Assembly: GCF_023973145.1 (NCBI RefSeq)
Contig: NZ_CP099546.1
Coordinates: forward strand, 3,038,001-3,102,000
Direction: 5' to 3'
DNA length: 64,000 nucleotides
DNA from: Natronosalvus vescus
GTDB taxonomy: Archaea; Halobacteriota; Halobacteria; Halobacteriales; Natrialbaceae
Under the pieces are notes generated by a model. It was not told the origin of the DNA and did no database searches. It was given only the letters and a program-made list of their open reading frames with translations. Shown here piece by piece: positions 1 through 7,449 of this stretch; within the stretch, counting starts at the first letter, position 1, and the number at the start of each line of letters is the position of its first letter. Position numbers and translations under genes: made by a program.

Positions 1-683
1 CTGAACAGCCACGGAACGACGCCGCCAGACAGCAGCGGCACGAGCGCAAGGATCGCTACCGCAAGCCACCAGAGGATCTGCTCGATCTTCTCGTCTTCCG
101 ATCTCGAGTATCCGATCGTAAGCACCGAGTACAGCGGCGAGAAGACAGTGGGGAGTCGGTCTCGGAAGGCAGCTATCTCCGCTCTAAGTGAGAGACACAA
201 ATACGTCAGACTCAGCACGAGGTACAGCGTAATCACAGCGATGTCCCAGGCCAGCGGCGAGTGGTGTACGGTGGCTGGCCACCAGAGGATCGTGTTGAAT
301 ATCCTGTCGGGGCGACCCATGCTCAACACGATATTGAACGCGGCCATGCTGAGCGCAAGCACCGTCAATACCTCCGATACTCGAGCGATGGGGGCGAACC
401 GGTCGATATCGATCACTCGTACGGCAGCCGAGATGGCGATGCCCCCGTGTGCTAGACCGACCCACCAGACGAACCCGCCGATGTACAGTCCCCAGGGAAC
501 CCCTCCGGAGATCCCCCAGTCACCGATGCCAGTCACCGCCCAGACGCCGGCGTTGAGCTGGTACGCCCATGCGATCAGGAACAATACCGTCCCGAGTAAA
601 AAGATCACGAGAAGCGCGTAGTACCGTTTCGATGTGTGCTCTAACGGGTACAGGATCCTGTCCTCGAAGACGTCAGTACTCAT
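1..683 (-). CDS. NrfD/PsrC-family membrane subunit of a respiratory oxidoreductase, 3' end cut by window
   Basis: Translating the minus strand from the ATG at 683 gives an open frame to the window edge (about 227 residues, no stop), so the gene is partial. It begins MSTDVFEDRILYPLEHTSKR and then shows hydrophobic helices with NrfD hallmarks: a W-G-I-S-G-G-V-P-W-G-L-Y stretch near residue 52 and R-P-D-R-I-F-N near residue 115. NrfD/PsrC proteins anchor Fe-S and molybdopterin subunits and exchange electrons with quinone. Its ATG overlaps the stop of the Fe-S subunit gene (ATGA), so the two are translationally coupled. The catalytic molybdenum subunit, if there is one, must lie outside the window. 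The family is clear; the substrate cannot be told from here. Confidence 0.88.
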   Translation of the reverse strand, partial: MSTDVFEDRILYPLEHTSKRYYALLVIFLLGTVLFLIAWAYQLNAGVWAVTGIGDWGISGGVPWGLYIGGFVWWVGLAHGGIAISAAVRVIDIDRFAPIARVSEVLTVLALSMAAFNIVLSMGRPDRIFNTILWWPATVHHSPLAWDIAVITLYLVLSLTYLCLSLRAEIAAFRDRLPTVFSPLYSVLTIGYSRSEDEKIEQILWWLAVAILALVPLLSGGVVPWLF

Positions 684-1939
684 TGATCCCCACCCCCATC
701 GTCCGCGAGCGTCTCCATGCCGAGATCTTCGTAGGTGAACGGTCCATCCGTCGGTGTTGCGTTCTTCGATGGCTCGTTACCTAGATAGACGACGTTCGGC
801 TCGTTTCCTTGTTCCTCGAGTAGCTTGAACCGGGATTGGTCTCGGTTCTCTCGAAGATACTGGCGGGGTTGGCTGTCCGCATCGTTCATGTCACCGAAGT
901 GGATCGCATCGACGGGGCAGTCGTCCTCACAGGCGGTCGTCCCCCGTTGAGCGCTGTCGTCCTGTCGGTGGACGCAGAAGGTACACTTGCCCATGACACC
1001 TGCGGGTGGCGGCCCGCCGACTCGTCGATCGTTCCTATCAGTGTCCGACCCGATAAAGCCGGGAGACTTGTCGGTCGGCTCATCCTTCCCGAGGAAGTTT
1101 ACACCGTACGGACAGGCGACCTCGCAGTACTTACAACCGATACATCGATCGTAGTCCGTGAGGACGATACCATCTTCCTGACGTTTGAACCGCGATTGGG
1201 TCGGACAGACGTACGTACACGACGGTTCGGAGCAGTGTTGGCACGGACGGGGCATCTGTCCCTCGCTCACGTCGTCGTACTCCGTTTCCTCGTATCGGAA
1301 GACGTGCATCCACTGGCTGCCGCGGTCGGTATCGTTCTCCCGTTTACAGGCTTCCGCACACTTCAAGCAGGCAATGCATTGATCCGTGTCAATCACCATC
1401 CCCAGCTGGACGTCATCCCCGTCGGAATCTGCCGTGCTCGCGGGTGTGTTAACTGCTCGGTCGAGACAACCGGCCACGCTCGTTGCCGCTCCCGCTACGG
1501 CCAACCCACCCATTGTCTTTAGCAATCCTCGCCGGGAAGGTACCGCGTCTCCTCCGACATCGGGAACACCGGGAAGCGCATCCCCGTCGTCGTCAGTTGT
1601 CGCTTTGACCGTTGTTTCGTACGTCGGCCGCAGATCGATCCCGAACTCCTCGAAGACTGCTTCGTGGTGTTTTTCGTGGAACGCGGCCTCGGTCATTTCT
1701 CCCCGTGCAAGGGCCATCGCGTCTCTACTGATCTCGATGCCCAGGTTCGTGTCGAACTCCACGGTCTCGAGTTTGGCCTCGGCGCGGGCTTCCCAGTCAT
1801 CATCGAGGTCATCAGGAGTCCATCCCTGACCGAGATCTGGTATCTCAGGCGCTGTTTCTGGCGATTCGTCGCTCTCATTTGACCCGGAACATGTCCCCGA
1901 ACCACAGGTACACCGGGACGGATCTATGTCGGAACTCAT
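680..1939 (-). CDS. Tat-exported 4Fe-4S ferredoxin subunit (DmsB/NrfC/PsrB-like) with long N-terminal extension
   Basis: A 419-residue electron-transfer subunit of DMSO-reductase-family type. Several 4Fe-4S cysteine groups are visible, including C-I-A-C-L-K-C near residue 190, C-Q-H-C near 232, C-I-G-C-K-Y-C near 270 and C-T-F-C near 320. A twin-arginine motif (SRRGLLKTMGG) with lipobox V-A-G-C sits at about residues 135-158, after an acidic, initially Cys-rich extension of some 130 residues (C-T-C-G-S-G-T-C near the start), which is unusual for a Tat signal. I chose the ATG at 1939 because GAGGG lies about 8 nt upstream; an in-frame ATG at 1960 is the alternative. It precedes and overlaps the NrfD-like gene, so the pair probably passes electrons between quinone and a partner enzyme outside the cytoplasm. 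Confidence 0.85.
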   Translation of the reverse strand: MSSDIDPSRCTCGSGTCSGSNESDESPETAPEIPDLGQGWTPDDLDDDWEARAEAKLETVEFDTNLGIEISRDAMALARGEMTEAAFHEKHHEAVFEEFGIDLRPTYETTVKATTDDDGDALPGVPDVGGDAVPSRRGLLKTMGGLAVAGAATSVAGCLDRAVNTPASTADSDGDDVQLGMVIDTDQCIACLKCAEACKRENDTDRGSQWMHVFRYEETEYDDVSEGQMPRPCQHCSEPSCTYVCPTQSRFKRQEDGIVLTDYDRCIGCKYCEVACPYGVNFLGKDEPTDKSPGFIGSDTDRNDRRVGGPPPAGVMGKCTFCVHRQDDSAQRGTTACEDDCPVDAIHFGDMNDADSQPRQYLRENRDQSRFKLLEEQGNEPNVVYLGNEPSKNATPTDGPFTYEDLGMETLADDGGGDQ

Positions 1940-2009
1940 ACCGATACCCTCATCATGCATATGGATCCCACCGGACTGCGGGTAGGGTTGCGTGTGGAAA
2001 TTACAGGAG

Positions 2010-2164
2010 TTTATATGCTCGACGGGGCGAACTGGTGCAGGCTCGTTTTTCTACCCGCTGGGGCGGAACGTCACGGCAGGTTACACGGAACCTGCATGTC
2101 GGGCGGAGCTCTTCAAACGGGCGTGACGGCCATACACAGGCGGGTGGATCGGGGAGTATAAAAA
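2010..2164. promoter_or_regulatory. Divergent promoter region with candidate operator palindrome
   Basis: On the plus strand TATAAAAA at 2157-2164 would start transcription near 2187, about 30 nt before the haem-domain gene. On the minus strand a CATATAAA box (2010-2017) would serve the Fe-S gene. Between them lies a perfect inverted repeat, GCAGGTT, six bases, AACCTGC, at 2076-2095. Its place between divergent promoters of related genes suggests a shared operator. Which protein binds it is unknown; the HTH-10 regulator at 6079-6711 is a natural candidate. Confidence 0.5.
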
Positions 2165-2217
2165 CCGCTGTATACTCCAGACCAATTCGAATCCCACCCA
2201 AGAGCCGAGTATTGCAT

Positions 2218-3786
2218 ATGACTGAGGAAACTCGAGGTCGATCGGACGACGAAATCGCGAACCTGAGTATCGATGAAGCCAGGGACGCTCTGAAAGGCGA
2301 AGCGGCGATTCCAATGCGGGCGTCTGGAACGCTTCGACGTCGGTTTCTATTAGCTATGGGCGCAACGGCAACGTTTGGCGCAAGCGCAGGATGTCTCGGT
2401 ATGTTTAGCGAGGATCCCGAGGCGGCAGGTAGTGAAGATGACGACATCGACTATTCGGAGATAGAGAAGTTCAAACTCGATTGGGTTCCCAAGCAGATTC
2501 TCAAGAACCTGAACGTCAAGATGGCGTTCAACAACGAACAGTTCTTCTTCCGATTCAACTGGGAACAGCCGAACGCTGGCGGTTGGTTCCACGATTATCT
2601 CATCTACCACGAAGACGAAGGAGAGTGGGTGCGCCACGCCAGCCCGGATCCGTGGGTGGCCGATCAGGATCATCCGGATCACATCGGCTTTTACGAGGAT
2701 CGCGTCACGTTCCTCTTAGACGACGGTTCCGTGAAGGGATTCGAGAACTTCGGCGGCTGGCTCACCGTACACATGGGAACTCGGAGTCTTCCGGGCGCTG
2801 CCACGTCGGAGGAGGTCGAGAACCATCCACATCTCGGTGACGACGGACTCGGGCGGAACGACGTCCGAAAGTTCCTCCCACAATCGCGCGAGGGCGAGTG
2901 GTGGGAATCCCCGTGGGACGATATTCGTTCACAGGAAGAACTGGATCAGCTGAAAGAAGACGGCGTCTTCGTCGATTTGCCGATGTTTCGCGCGCACCGG
3001 AGCAATCCGATGGGTTACGCCACGGATCATCACGTCCTCGAGTACCGGCACGGTGACGAGGGGAGCAACACATTCGGGTCACAGGGCTGGGATCCGGAGA
3101 CCGGGCCGGAGTACATGTTTGATCCGGACGTGGTCGAAAACGGTGCGCTCGATCACGAGCGGATGCTCGAGGGTGACTATCGCCAGGATCTGTTCTACGA
3201 CGATCGTGACGAGTGGCTCGGGGAGGAGGAACCCTACTATCTAGCCGACGAGTGGATGGTCGAGTTCGATCCGGAGGTCGCCGAACGGGATGGGGCAGCC
3301 ATTCCCCGTCGACCGCTCCAGCAACCCGAAGGAAGTGCCGCTGACTGGCAGTGTCGAGGCGTATGGGACGATGGTGAATGGACTGTGGATATGTGGAGAG
3401 ACCTCGAAACCGAGAACCCCCTGGACACCAAACAACTCGAATCCGGCAGGGTCTACGACTGGGCACCAGCCATCCACCATGGCTACAATGCACGGTGGCA
3501 CTGGGTGGCATACCCGTACAAGTTAGGGCTCGGGACGGGAACGGAAGCCGATTTCCACGCCGTACAGTTCGACGGCGATGCCCCCGATTGGGACGATATC
3601 CCGACCCACACGATACCGCTGATCTACCCCGGGCAGGTCGACTGGACGTGGCTCACCAGCAAGGAACACCGCGGATACATCCCAACTCGAAACGACGAAA
3701 TGTCGATCTGGGACGTCCACGAGAATCCGCGACGGATGGCGGCGATGGTGCTCGGCAAGGAAATCGGAGAAGATCCGCGGCGGTGA
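2218..3786 (+). CDS. Ethylbenzene-dehydrogenase/DMSO-reductase-like haem-binding domain Tat lipoprotein
   Basis: A 522-residue protein starting MTEETRGRSDDEIANLSIDE. A twin-arginine signal (LRRRFLLAMGATATFGASAGC) is at about residues 40-61 with lipobox S-A-G-C, so the mature protein is probably a lipid-anchored exported protein. The rest resembles the haem b-binding gamma subunit of type II DMSO-reductase-family enzymes (EbdC, DdhC, ClrC family): a D-L-P-M-F-R-A-H-R-S-N-P-M-G-Y block near residue 258, V-L-E-Y-R shortly after, and W-T-V-D-M-W-R-D-L near residue 390. It is more than twice the length of bacterial gamma subunits. It heads a plus-strand set with the next two genes, 1 nt before the GluTR-like ORF. 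The start at 2218 fits the TATA box at 2157; a longer upstream frame lacks support. Confidence 0.82.
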   Translation: MTEETRGRSDDEIANLSIDEARDALKGEAAIPMRASGTLRRRFLLAMGATATFGASAGCLGMFSEDPEAAGSEDDDIDYSEIEKFKLDWVPKQILKNLNVKMAFNNEQFFFRFNWEQPNAGGWFHDYLIYHEDEGEWVRHASPDPWVADQDHPDHIGFYEDRVTFLLDDGSVKGFENFGGWLTVHMGTRSLPGAATSEEVENHPHLGDDGLGRNDVRKFLPQSREGEWWESPWDDIRSQEELDQLKEDGVFVDLPMFRAHRSNPMGYATDHHVLEYRHGDEGSNTFGSQGWDPETGPEYMFDPDVVENGALDHERMLEGDYRQDLFYDDRDEWLGEEEPYYLADEWMVEFDPEVAERDGAAIPRRPLQQPEGSAADWQCRGVWDDGEWTVDMWRDLETENPLDTKQLESGRVYDWAPAIHHGYNARWHWVAYPYKLGLGTGTEADFHAVQFDGDAPDWDDIPTHTIPLIYPGQVDWTWLTSKEHRGYIPTRNDEMSIWDVHENPRRMAAMVLGKEIGEDPRR

Positions 3787-3787
3787 G

Positions 3788-4702
3788 ATGATGCAATTCG
3801 CGTTCGAATCGATCGCCTGCGTTCGTGTGTCCGTCACCCAAACGACGAACTCGATGACGATTCAGCGACGCGTCGGTGCGCTTCGAGACGCATTGATCGA
3901 CCGCGGTGGTCTCGAGGAGGTATTCGTCGTTGGAAACGCAGCCGTCCTTGACGCCTACGTCCGAGGTTCCGGGCCGGAGATCATCGACGAGCTTCGAGCG
4001 GAGGTCGAGATTCGGAACGGTACATTCCCGGGAATCCATAACGATGCTGTCCACCCCGTCGGTGACGTCGACGTGTTCGTTGGAATCGAAGCCGTCGACC
4101 GCCTGTTCGCTCGAGCAGCACGTACCGACACCCTCGACGCGACCAGCCACCGTTCGGCCGGGAGCATCCCCGAAGCATACGTCCAGGCGCGGCGATCAGG
4201 GAAGCTCACCGGGCCGCTGGCACGACTCGTCAGGTGCGCATGTCGTGTGCACCGGCGGGTTCGATCGGGAGCCAGTCCAGAACGCGTCGTTCACCGGGAA
4301 CGTGGTCGTCTTGTCGGCGAGTTTGAACCAACCGTACAGACGGCCGTCCTCGAGGACGTTCACGAGCACGCAGAAGAAGTCAAACGGCGCGAGGTCGAAC
4401 GGGCACGGCGGATGCTTACGGCGGCGGACGGCCTGACCTCCGAACAAGAACGCGTTCTCGAAGGACTCGCCGCTACGTTGGTTGATCGTCTCGTCACTGA
4501 GCGGCTTGCTTGCCACCTCGAGCGGAGCCCAGTGGGGAAGGTCGACGACGAACACTCGAGGACGTCGGGCAGGCCGAGAACACAGTTAAGCGAGTCGCTT
4601 GCGGCGATCTTCGAACTGTTCGAATTCGAGGTGAGCGAGGCCGACCGCGACCGCGAGTTCACGAACGATCACACGAGCAACCGGATAGAGGGGGAGTCGT
4701 GA
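3788..4702 (+). CDS. Degenerate glutamyl-tRNA reductase (HemA)-like protein lacking catalytic Cys and NADPH domain
   Basis: A 304-residue protein recognisable as a reduced GluTR. Residues 30-60 (A-L-I-D-R-G-G-L-E-E-V-F-V-V) align by eye with the segment that leads into the catalytic T-C-N-R motif, but that motif reads N-A-A-V (A51 in place of Cys). Residues 103-160 follow the family's second N-terminal part, ending A-C-R-V-H-R-R-V-R-S, although the conserved G-E-D-Q-I-L-G-Q motif is lost. The Rossmann NADPH domain, about 150 residues, is absent. Residues 178-240 (H-A-E-E-V-K-R-R-E-V-E-R-A, then L-T-S-E-Q-E-R-V-L-E-G-L) match the helical dimerisation domain. It cannot be an active reductase. 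It sits between the haem-domain lipoprotein and a membrane protein (GTGA overlap), suggesting a haem-related accessory role, which is inference. Confidence 0.72.
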   Translation: MMQFAFESIACVRVSVTQTTNSMTIQRRVGALRDALIDRGGLEEVFVVGNAAVLDAYVRGSGPEIIDELRAEVEIRNGTFPGIHNDAVHPVGDVDVFVGIEAVDRLFARAARTDTLDATSHRSAGSIPEAYVQARRSGKLTGPLARLVRCACRVHRRVRSGASPERVVHRERGRLVGEFEPTVQTAVLEDVHEHAEEVKRREVERARRMLTAADGLTSEQERVLEGLAATLVDRLVTERLACHLERSPVGKVDDEHSRTSGRPRTQLSESLAAIFELFEFEVSEADRDREFTNDHTSNRIEGES

Positions 4703-5388
4703 CCGGGTCGCCGTCGTCTACTCGTTGGGGGCACGGGTCGGTGCTCGCCGCCGCCGGAATCGTTCTACTCGCCCATCCGGCGTACGTGAGTTCCCTGTCG
4801 GTCTACCCGGGGACGGACTGGGGATTCCTCCCGCTGTTTCACGCCGCGTTCACCGCGCTCGGATTGCTCGCGGTCTCGGCTGGTGGGCTTCTCGTACGTC
4901 ACGGACGGATCGTTCCGCCAACGCGGGAACTACTCGTCGTCACAACAGTTACGGCCGTGGCCGTTCCGCTGTACGGCATCGTTCTCCTTCAGACGTACGG
5001 CACTAGTGGCCCCATCATGGAGGGGTACGGCATTAAACGAGCGTTCGTCGGCGGTCTTGTCGTGGGCTCGTTCCTCATCGGCTTCAGCCTCTCGAGTCGG
5101 CGATGGCGAGCGGCGGCGGCTGGTGGTGCCATCCCATCTGTTCCGGCTGCGTTCGTCGCCTTCGAGTGGGTACTCGTCGTTCTCGAGTATCGACCCGGTG
5201 CGCTTCTCGGCCCGGTCGTCGATGTCTGGTTTCTCTTGACAGCCGCACCCCTGCTCGAGATCCCGTACCTCGGGACGGGAATCCTTCTCGTTGCGGGGAC
5301 ACTCGGCTTCTGGATGGGCGTTCCGGCGAAACGTGCTACACCCGAGTCGAACCGTCGCGAGTCCGCATCCGGTAACGGCCACTCCTGA
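4699..5388 (+). CDS. Polytopic membrane protein of unknown function, last gene of the haem-domain operon
   Basis: The start is a GTG at 4699 overlapping the upstream TGA, giving 229 residues. Six to seven hydrophobic segments can be seen, for example around residues 10-30, 38-65, 75-95, 110-128, 135-160 and 165-205, and the tail is polar (residues 210-229). I recognise no family. Tight coupling to the GluTR-like gene and to the haem-domain protein suggests it belongs to the same respiratory system, perhaps as a membrane anchor or quinone-facing subunit, but no haem-ligating His pattern typical of cytochrome b is obvious. Confidence 0.7.
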   Translation: MTGSPSSTRWGHGSVLAAAGIVLLAHPAYVSSLSVYPGTDWGFLPLFHAAFTALGLLAVSAGGLLVRHGRIVPPTRELLVVTTVTAVAVPLYGIVLLQTYGTSGPIMEGYGIKRAFVGGLVVGSFLIGFSLSSRRWRAAAAGGAIPSVPAAFVAFEWVLVVLEYRPGALLGPVVDVWFLLTAAPLLEIPYLGTGILLVAGTLGFWMGVPAKRATPESNRRESASGNGHS

Positions 5389-5489
5389 CACGGACGCCAC
5401 GAGTCGTCACACTCCTTCCGTGAACCATCGGCCGTCTCCGATAGCTGCGGCGAATCCGAGAGGGTGAATAAAACGCGACCACTGTCAAT

Positions 5490-5807
5490 TCAACGGTCGG
5501 AGACGGTTGTCTCGGTGACGTCGGCGCCGTCACGGGTACCAATGGGGTCGGAGGTCTCCCTCTCGAGACGCTCGAACAGGTCGTCGTGGATTTCGGGTAC
5601 TTCGTCGGTTCCCTCCTCGTTCGGTACCTCGATACGGATCACGAACTGTATCGCATCGATGTACTCGCCACGATGAACCTGAAACAGTCTCGCACAGCCA
5701 CAGTCGAGCCACTCGAGCGCCCAGTCGATAAGCCAGGATTCGTGGTCGTACACCGGTTTTTGGTGTGTGTAGACCAGTTCGTACCGGTAGCTCCCGTGGG
5801 AATTCAT
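5490..5807 (-). CDS. Small conserved-looking hypothetical protein
   Basis: A 105-residue soluble protein starting MNSHGSYRYELVYTHQ. It has aromatic and acidic content typical of haloarchaeal proteins (S-W-L-I-D-W-A-L-E-W-L-D-C-G-C-A-R-L-F-Q in the first third) and an acidic tail. I do not recognise the family. An in-frame ATG at 5840 is possible; the 5807 start fits better with a TATA-like GATATAGC on the minus strand at about 5855-5862. It stands alone between the membrane protein gene and the HTH-10 regulator and points the opposite way to the former. Confidence 0.55.
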   Translation of the reverse strand: MNSHGSYRYELVYTHQKPVYDHESWLIDWALEWLDCGCARLFQVHRGEYIDAIQFVIRIEVPNEEGTDEVPEIHDDLFERLERETSDPIGTRDGADVTETTVSDR

Positions 5808-6078
5808 GGGAGTAATACTCCCCCTACCAGTATGGGCCACTCAACCGATGGATCGCTATATCGCGGTAAGACCATAATTATTTGCAGGTGACAGTAAGCA
5901 GTGAGTGTACCCCTCTATACTACACCCGTTTTTGTAGCGACCGCATCTACTCAAACGGATATCGAACGCGAGCAAACGTGCCCGAACCGTTAGACGTTGC
6001 CCTGTCGGTATCGATAGTCACCGCTCCAGTGGTCGCATCGATCGGGGAGGTTCACCCCTTCGACGGCTGGGGTTGGTC

Positions 6079-6711
6079 TCAGTCGCTCACGAGTGACCGA
6101 ACAAGCGTGACCTCGGCGGCGTTGAGACGTTGTGATACCGCAGACCGTGAGATGTCGAGACGATCTGCGAGTACCTCGAGGTCAGCCTGCCGCGGGCAGT
6201 CGTAATAGCCGAGTTCAACGGCGAGATCGACTGCCTCACGTTGTTTGTCCGTTATTTTGGAGGTGTTGATCTCGAATCGGCTTTCTTCATCAGTACAGGT
6301 TCTCGTGAGCCGTTCGAGATGAACGGATGCATCGATATCCCTGAGAGAGTTGACAATGTCGGTAAGTACCTCCCGTTCTTTGACGATAACCGAGACAACG
6401 AAGGAACCGTTCCGAACTGACGTGACCGTGAAGATGCACTCGTACTCGGAGGCCGCCGTACAGATGCACGAAGACTCCATCTCTGCGGAGATGAACGACG
6501 TCTGTTCGACCGCACGGTCTTCCGTACGCACTTCGCAGTAACAGGTGTGACACTCGGATTCGTCGCTCACGATGTTCTGTGAGATGATCGTTGAGTCGTT
6601 TGCTTCGCGGATGATCGGACAGAAAGAGTTGGCGGGCGGTTTGATCAGTAACGTGGCTCGAAGGGGGTTTACTTCTGTCTCGTGTAAAGAACCGGGAGCA
6701 GACTGACCCAT
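6079..6711 (-). CDS. Cys-rich HTH-10 (Bat/DmsR-type) transcriptional regulator
   Basis: A 210-residue protein. The C-terminal part from about residue 150 (T-D-K-Q-R-E-A-V-D-L-A-V-E-L-G-Y-Y, then L-A-D-R-L-D-I-S-R-S-A-V-S-Q-R-L) is the HTH-10 DNA-binding domain of bacterio-opsin-activator-type regulators, a family used in haloarchaea for oxygen- and electron-acceptor-responsive genes such as the DMSO reductase operon. The N-terminal part is rich in cysteine: C31, C54-x2-C57-x-C59, C82-x-C84 and C92, which suggests a metal, Fe-S or thiol-redox sensor. The start at 6711 is preferred over 6729, though both are possible. Its position beside the respiratory locus makes it a likely regulator of those genes; this is inference. 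Confidence 0.8.
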   Translation of the reverse strand: MGQSAPGSLHETEVNPLRATLLIKPPANSFCPIIREANDSTIISQNIVSDESECHTCYCEVRTEDRAVEQTSFISAEMESSCICTAASEYECIFTVTSVRNGSFVVSVIVKEREVLTDIVNSLRDIDASVHLERLTRTCTDEESRFEINTSKITDKQREAVDLAVELGYYDCPRQADLEVLADRLDISRSAVSQRLNAAEVTLVRSLVSD

Positions 6712-6732
6712 AGATAACGTTGTGCGCAAACT

Positions 6733-6966
6733 ATGGATATGTCTTCAGGGACGTTCCTACGACATGGGAATGATGCACAGATTCAGATCACCGATACGCA
6801 TCTGGAACGGGTGGCGTCAAGCTCGTGGGAGACCGTGTATGACGGGATCCTCCCAGCCGCACTCATGGGGTTCGTTGTAGTCTCTTACGTAACTGCTTCG
6901 CCGGCTACCAGGGATCGGGAGTCGTCGCCATTGTCATGCAGTTATTGGCGCTATCCCGAGGTATGA
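6733..6966 (+). pseudogene. Possible small membrane-protein gene, perhaps frameshifted
   Basis: The 77-codon frame begins with a plausible polar segment and one hydrophobic helix (I-L-P-A-A-L-M-G-F-V-V-V-S-Y-V). From about 6895 the +2 frame becomes the more protein-like one, with G-S-G-V-V-A-I-V-M-Q-L-L-A-L, and runs without a stop into the following gene. This pattern would fit a two-helix protein broken by a one-base indel, or simply a chance reading. I see no homology that decides it. Confidence 0.25.
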
Positions 6967-7340
6967 GTGAGCGTGAATGGGAAGGGACGCAGTCACGACC
7001 GACAGCGAAGCCGACCCCACGCGCGACCGTCGAGTACGGCCCGGACGGCGTGACCGTCCACGGGATGAGCGACCGGGTCGACGAAGACGACGCTCCCGTC
7101 GCCCTCGAGGTGTTCAAACAGGTGACGGGCCAGCGGTTGCCCGACAAGCCATTCGGAACCCATCGAGCGACGGTACATCAGTTCGAGCACGTCCTCGTCG
7201 TCCACTACCCCAACCAGGAAGACGCGGCGACTGCGGAAGCCGACGCACCGAAACGGGGGACCGTCGCGACGTTCGACGCGGAGGCAGCCGAGCAACCGTT
7301 GACGGCCCTCGTCGAGGCGACGGTTCGAGCGACTCGGTAG
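6963..7340 (+). CDS. Hypothetical haloarchaeal protein
   Basis: A 125-residue acidic protein starting MSEREWEGTQSRPTAKPTPR. An extended basic and proline-containing N-terminus leads to a compact domain with strands such as A-T-V-E-Y-G-P-D-G-V-T-V and H-V-L-V-V-H-Y, and a C-terminal helix. No membrane segment and no known motif were seen. The ATG at 6963 was chosen over one at 6936 because the upstream nine residues continue the hydrophobic frame of the possible broken gene before it. It lies 109 nt before fixA in the same direction, so it may be read with the fix operon, but a TATA-like GGTTTATC near 7406 suggests fixA has its own promoter. Confidence 0.6.
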   Translation: MSEREWEGTQSRPTAKPTPRATVEYGPDGVTVHGMSDRVDEDDAPVALEVFKQVTGQRLPDKPFGTHRATVHQFEHVLVVHYPNQEDAATAEADAPKRGTVATFDAEAAEQPLTALVEATVRATR

Positions 7341-7449
7341 CGATCAGCACGCTCCACGAATCCGGTGCCGGCTTCGAGGTGTTCCCAGGGCGTGGGAATC
7401 AACTGGGTTTATCATCGGTACGGGGACGCTATCTCCAGTCGGTGATCGG

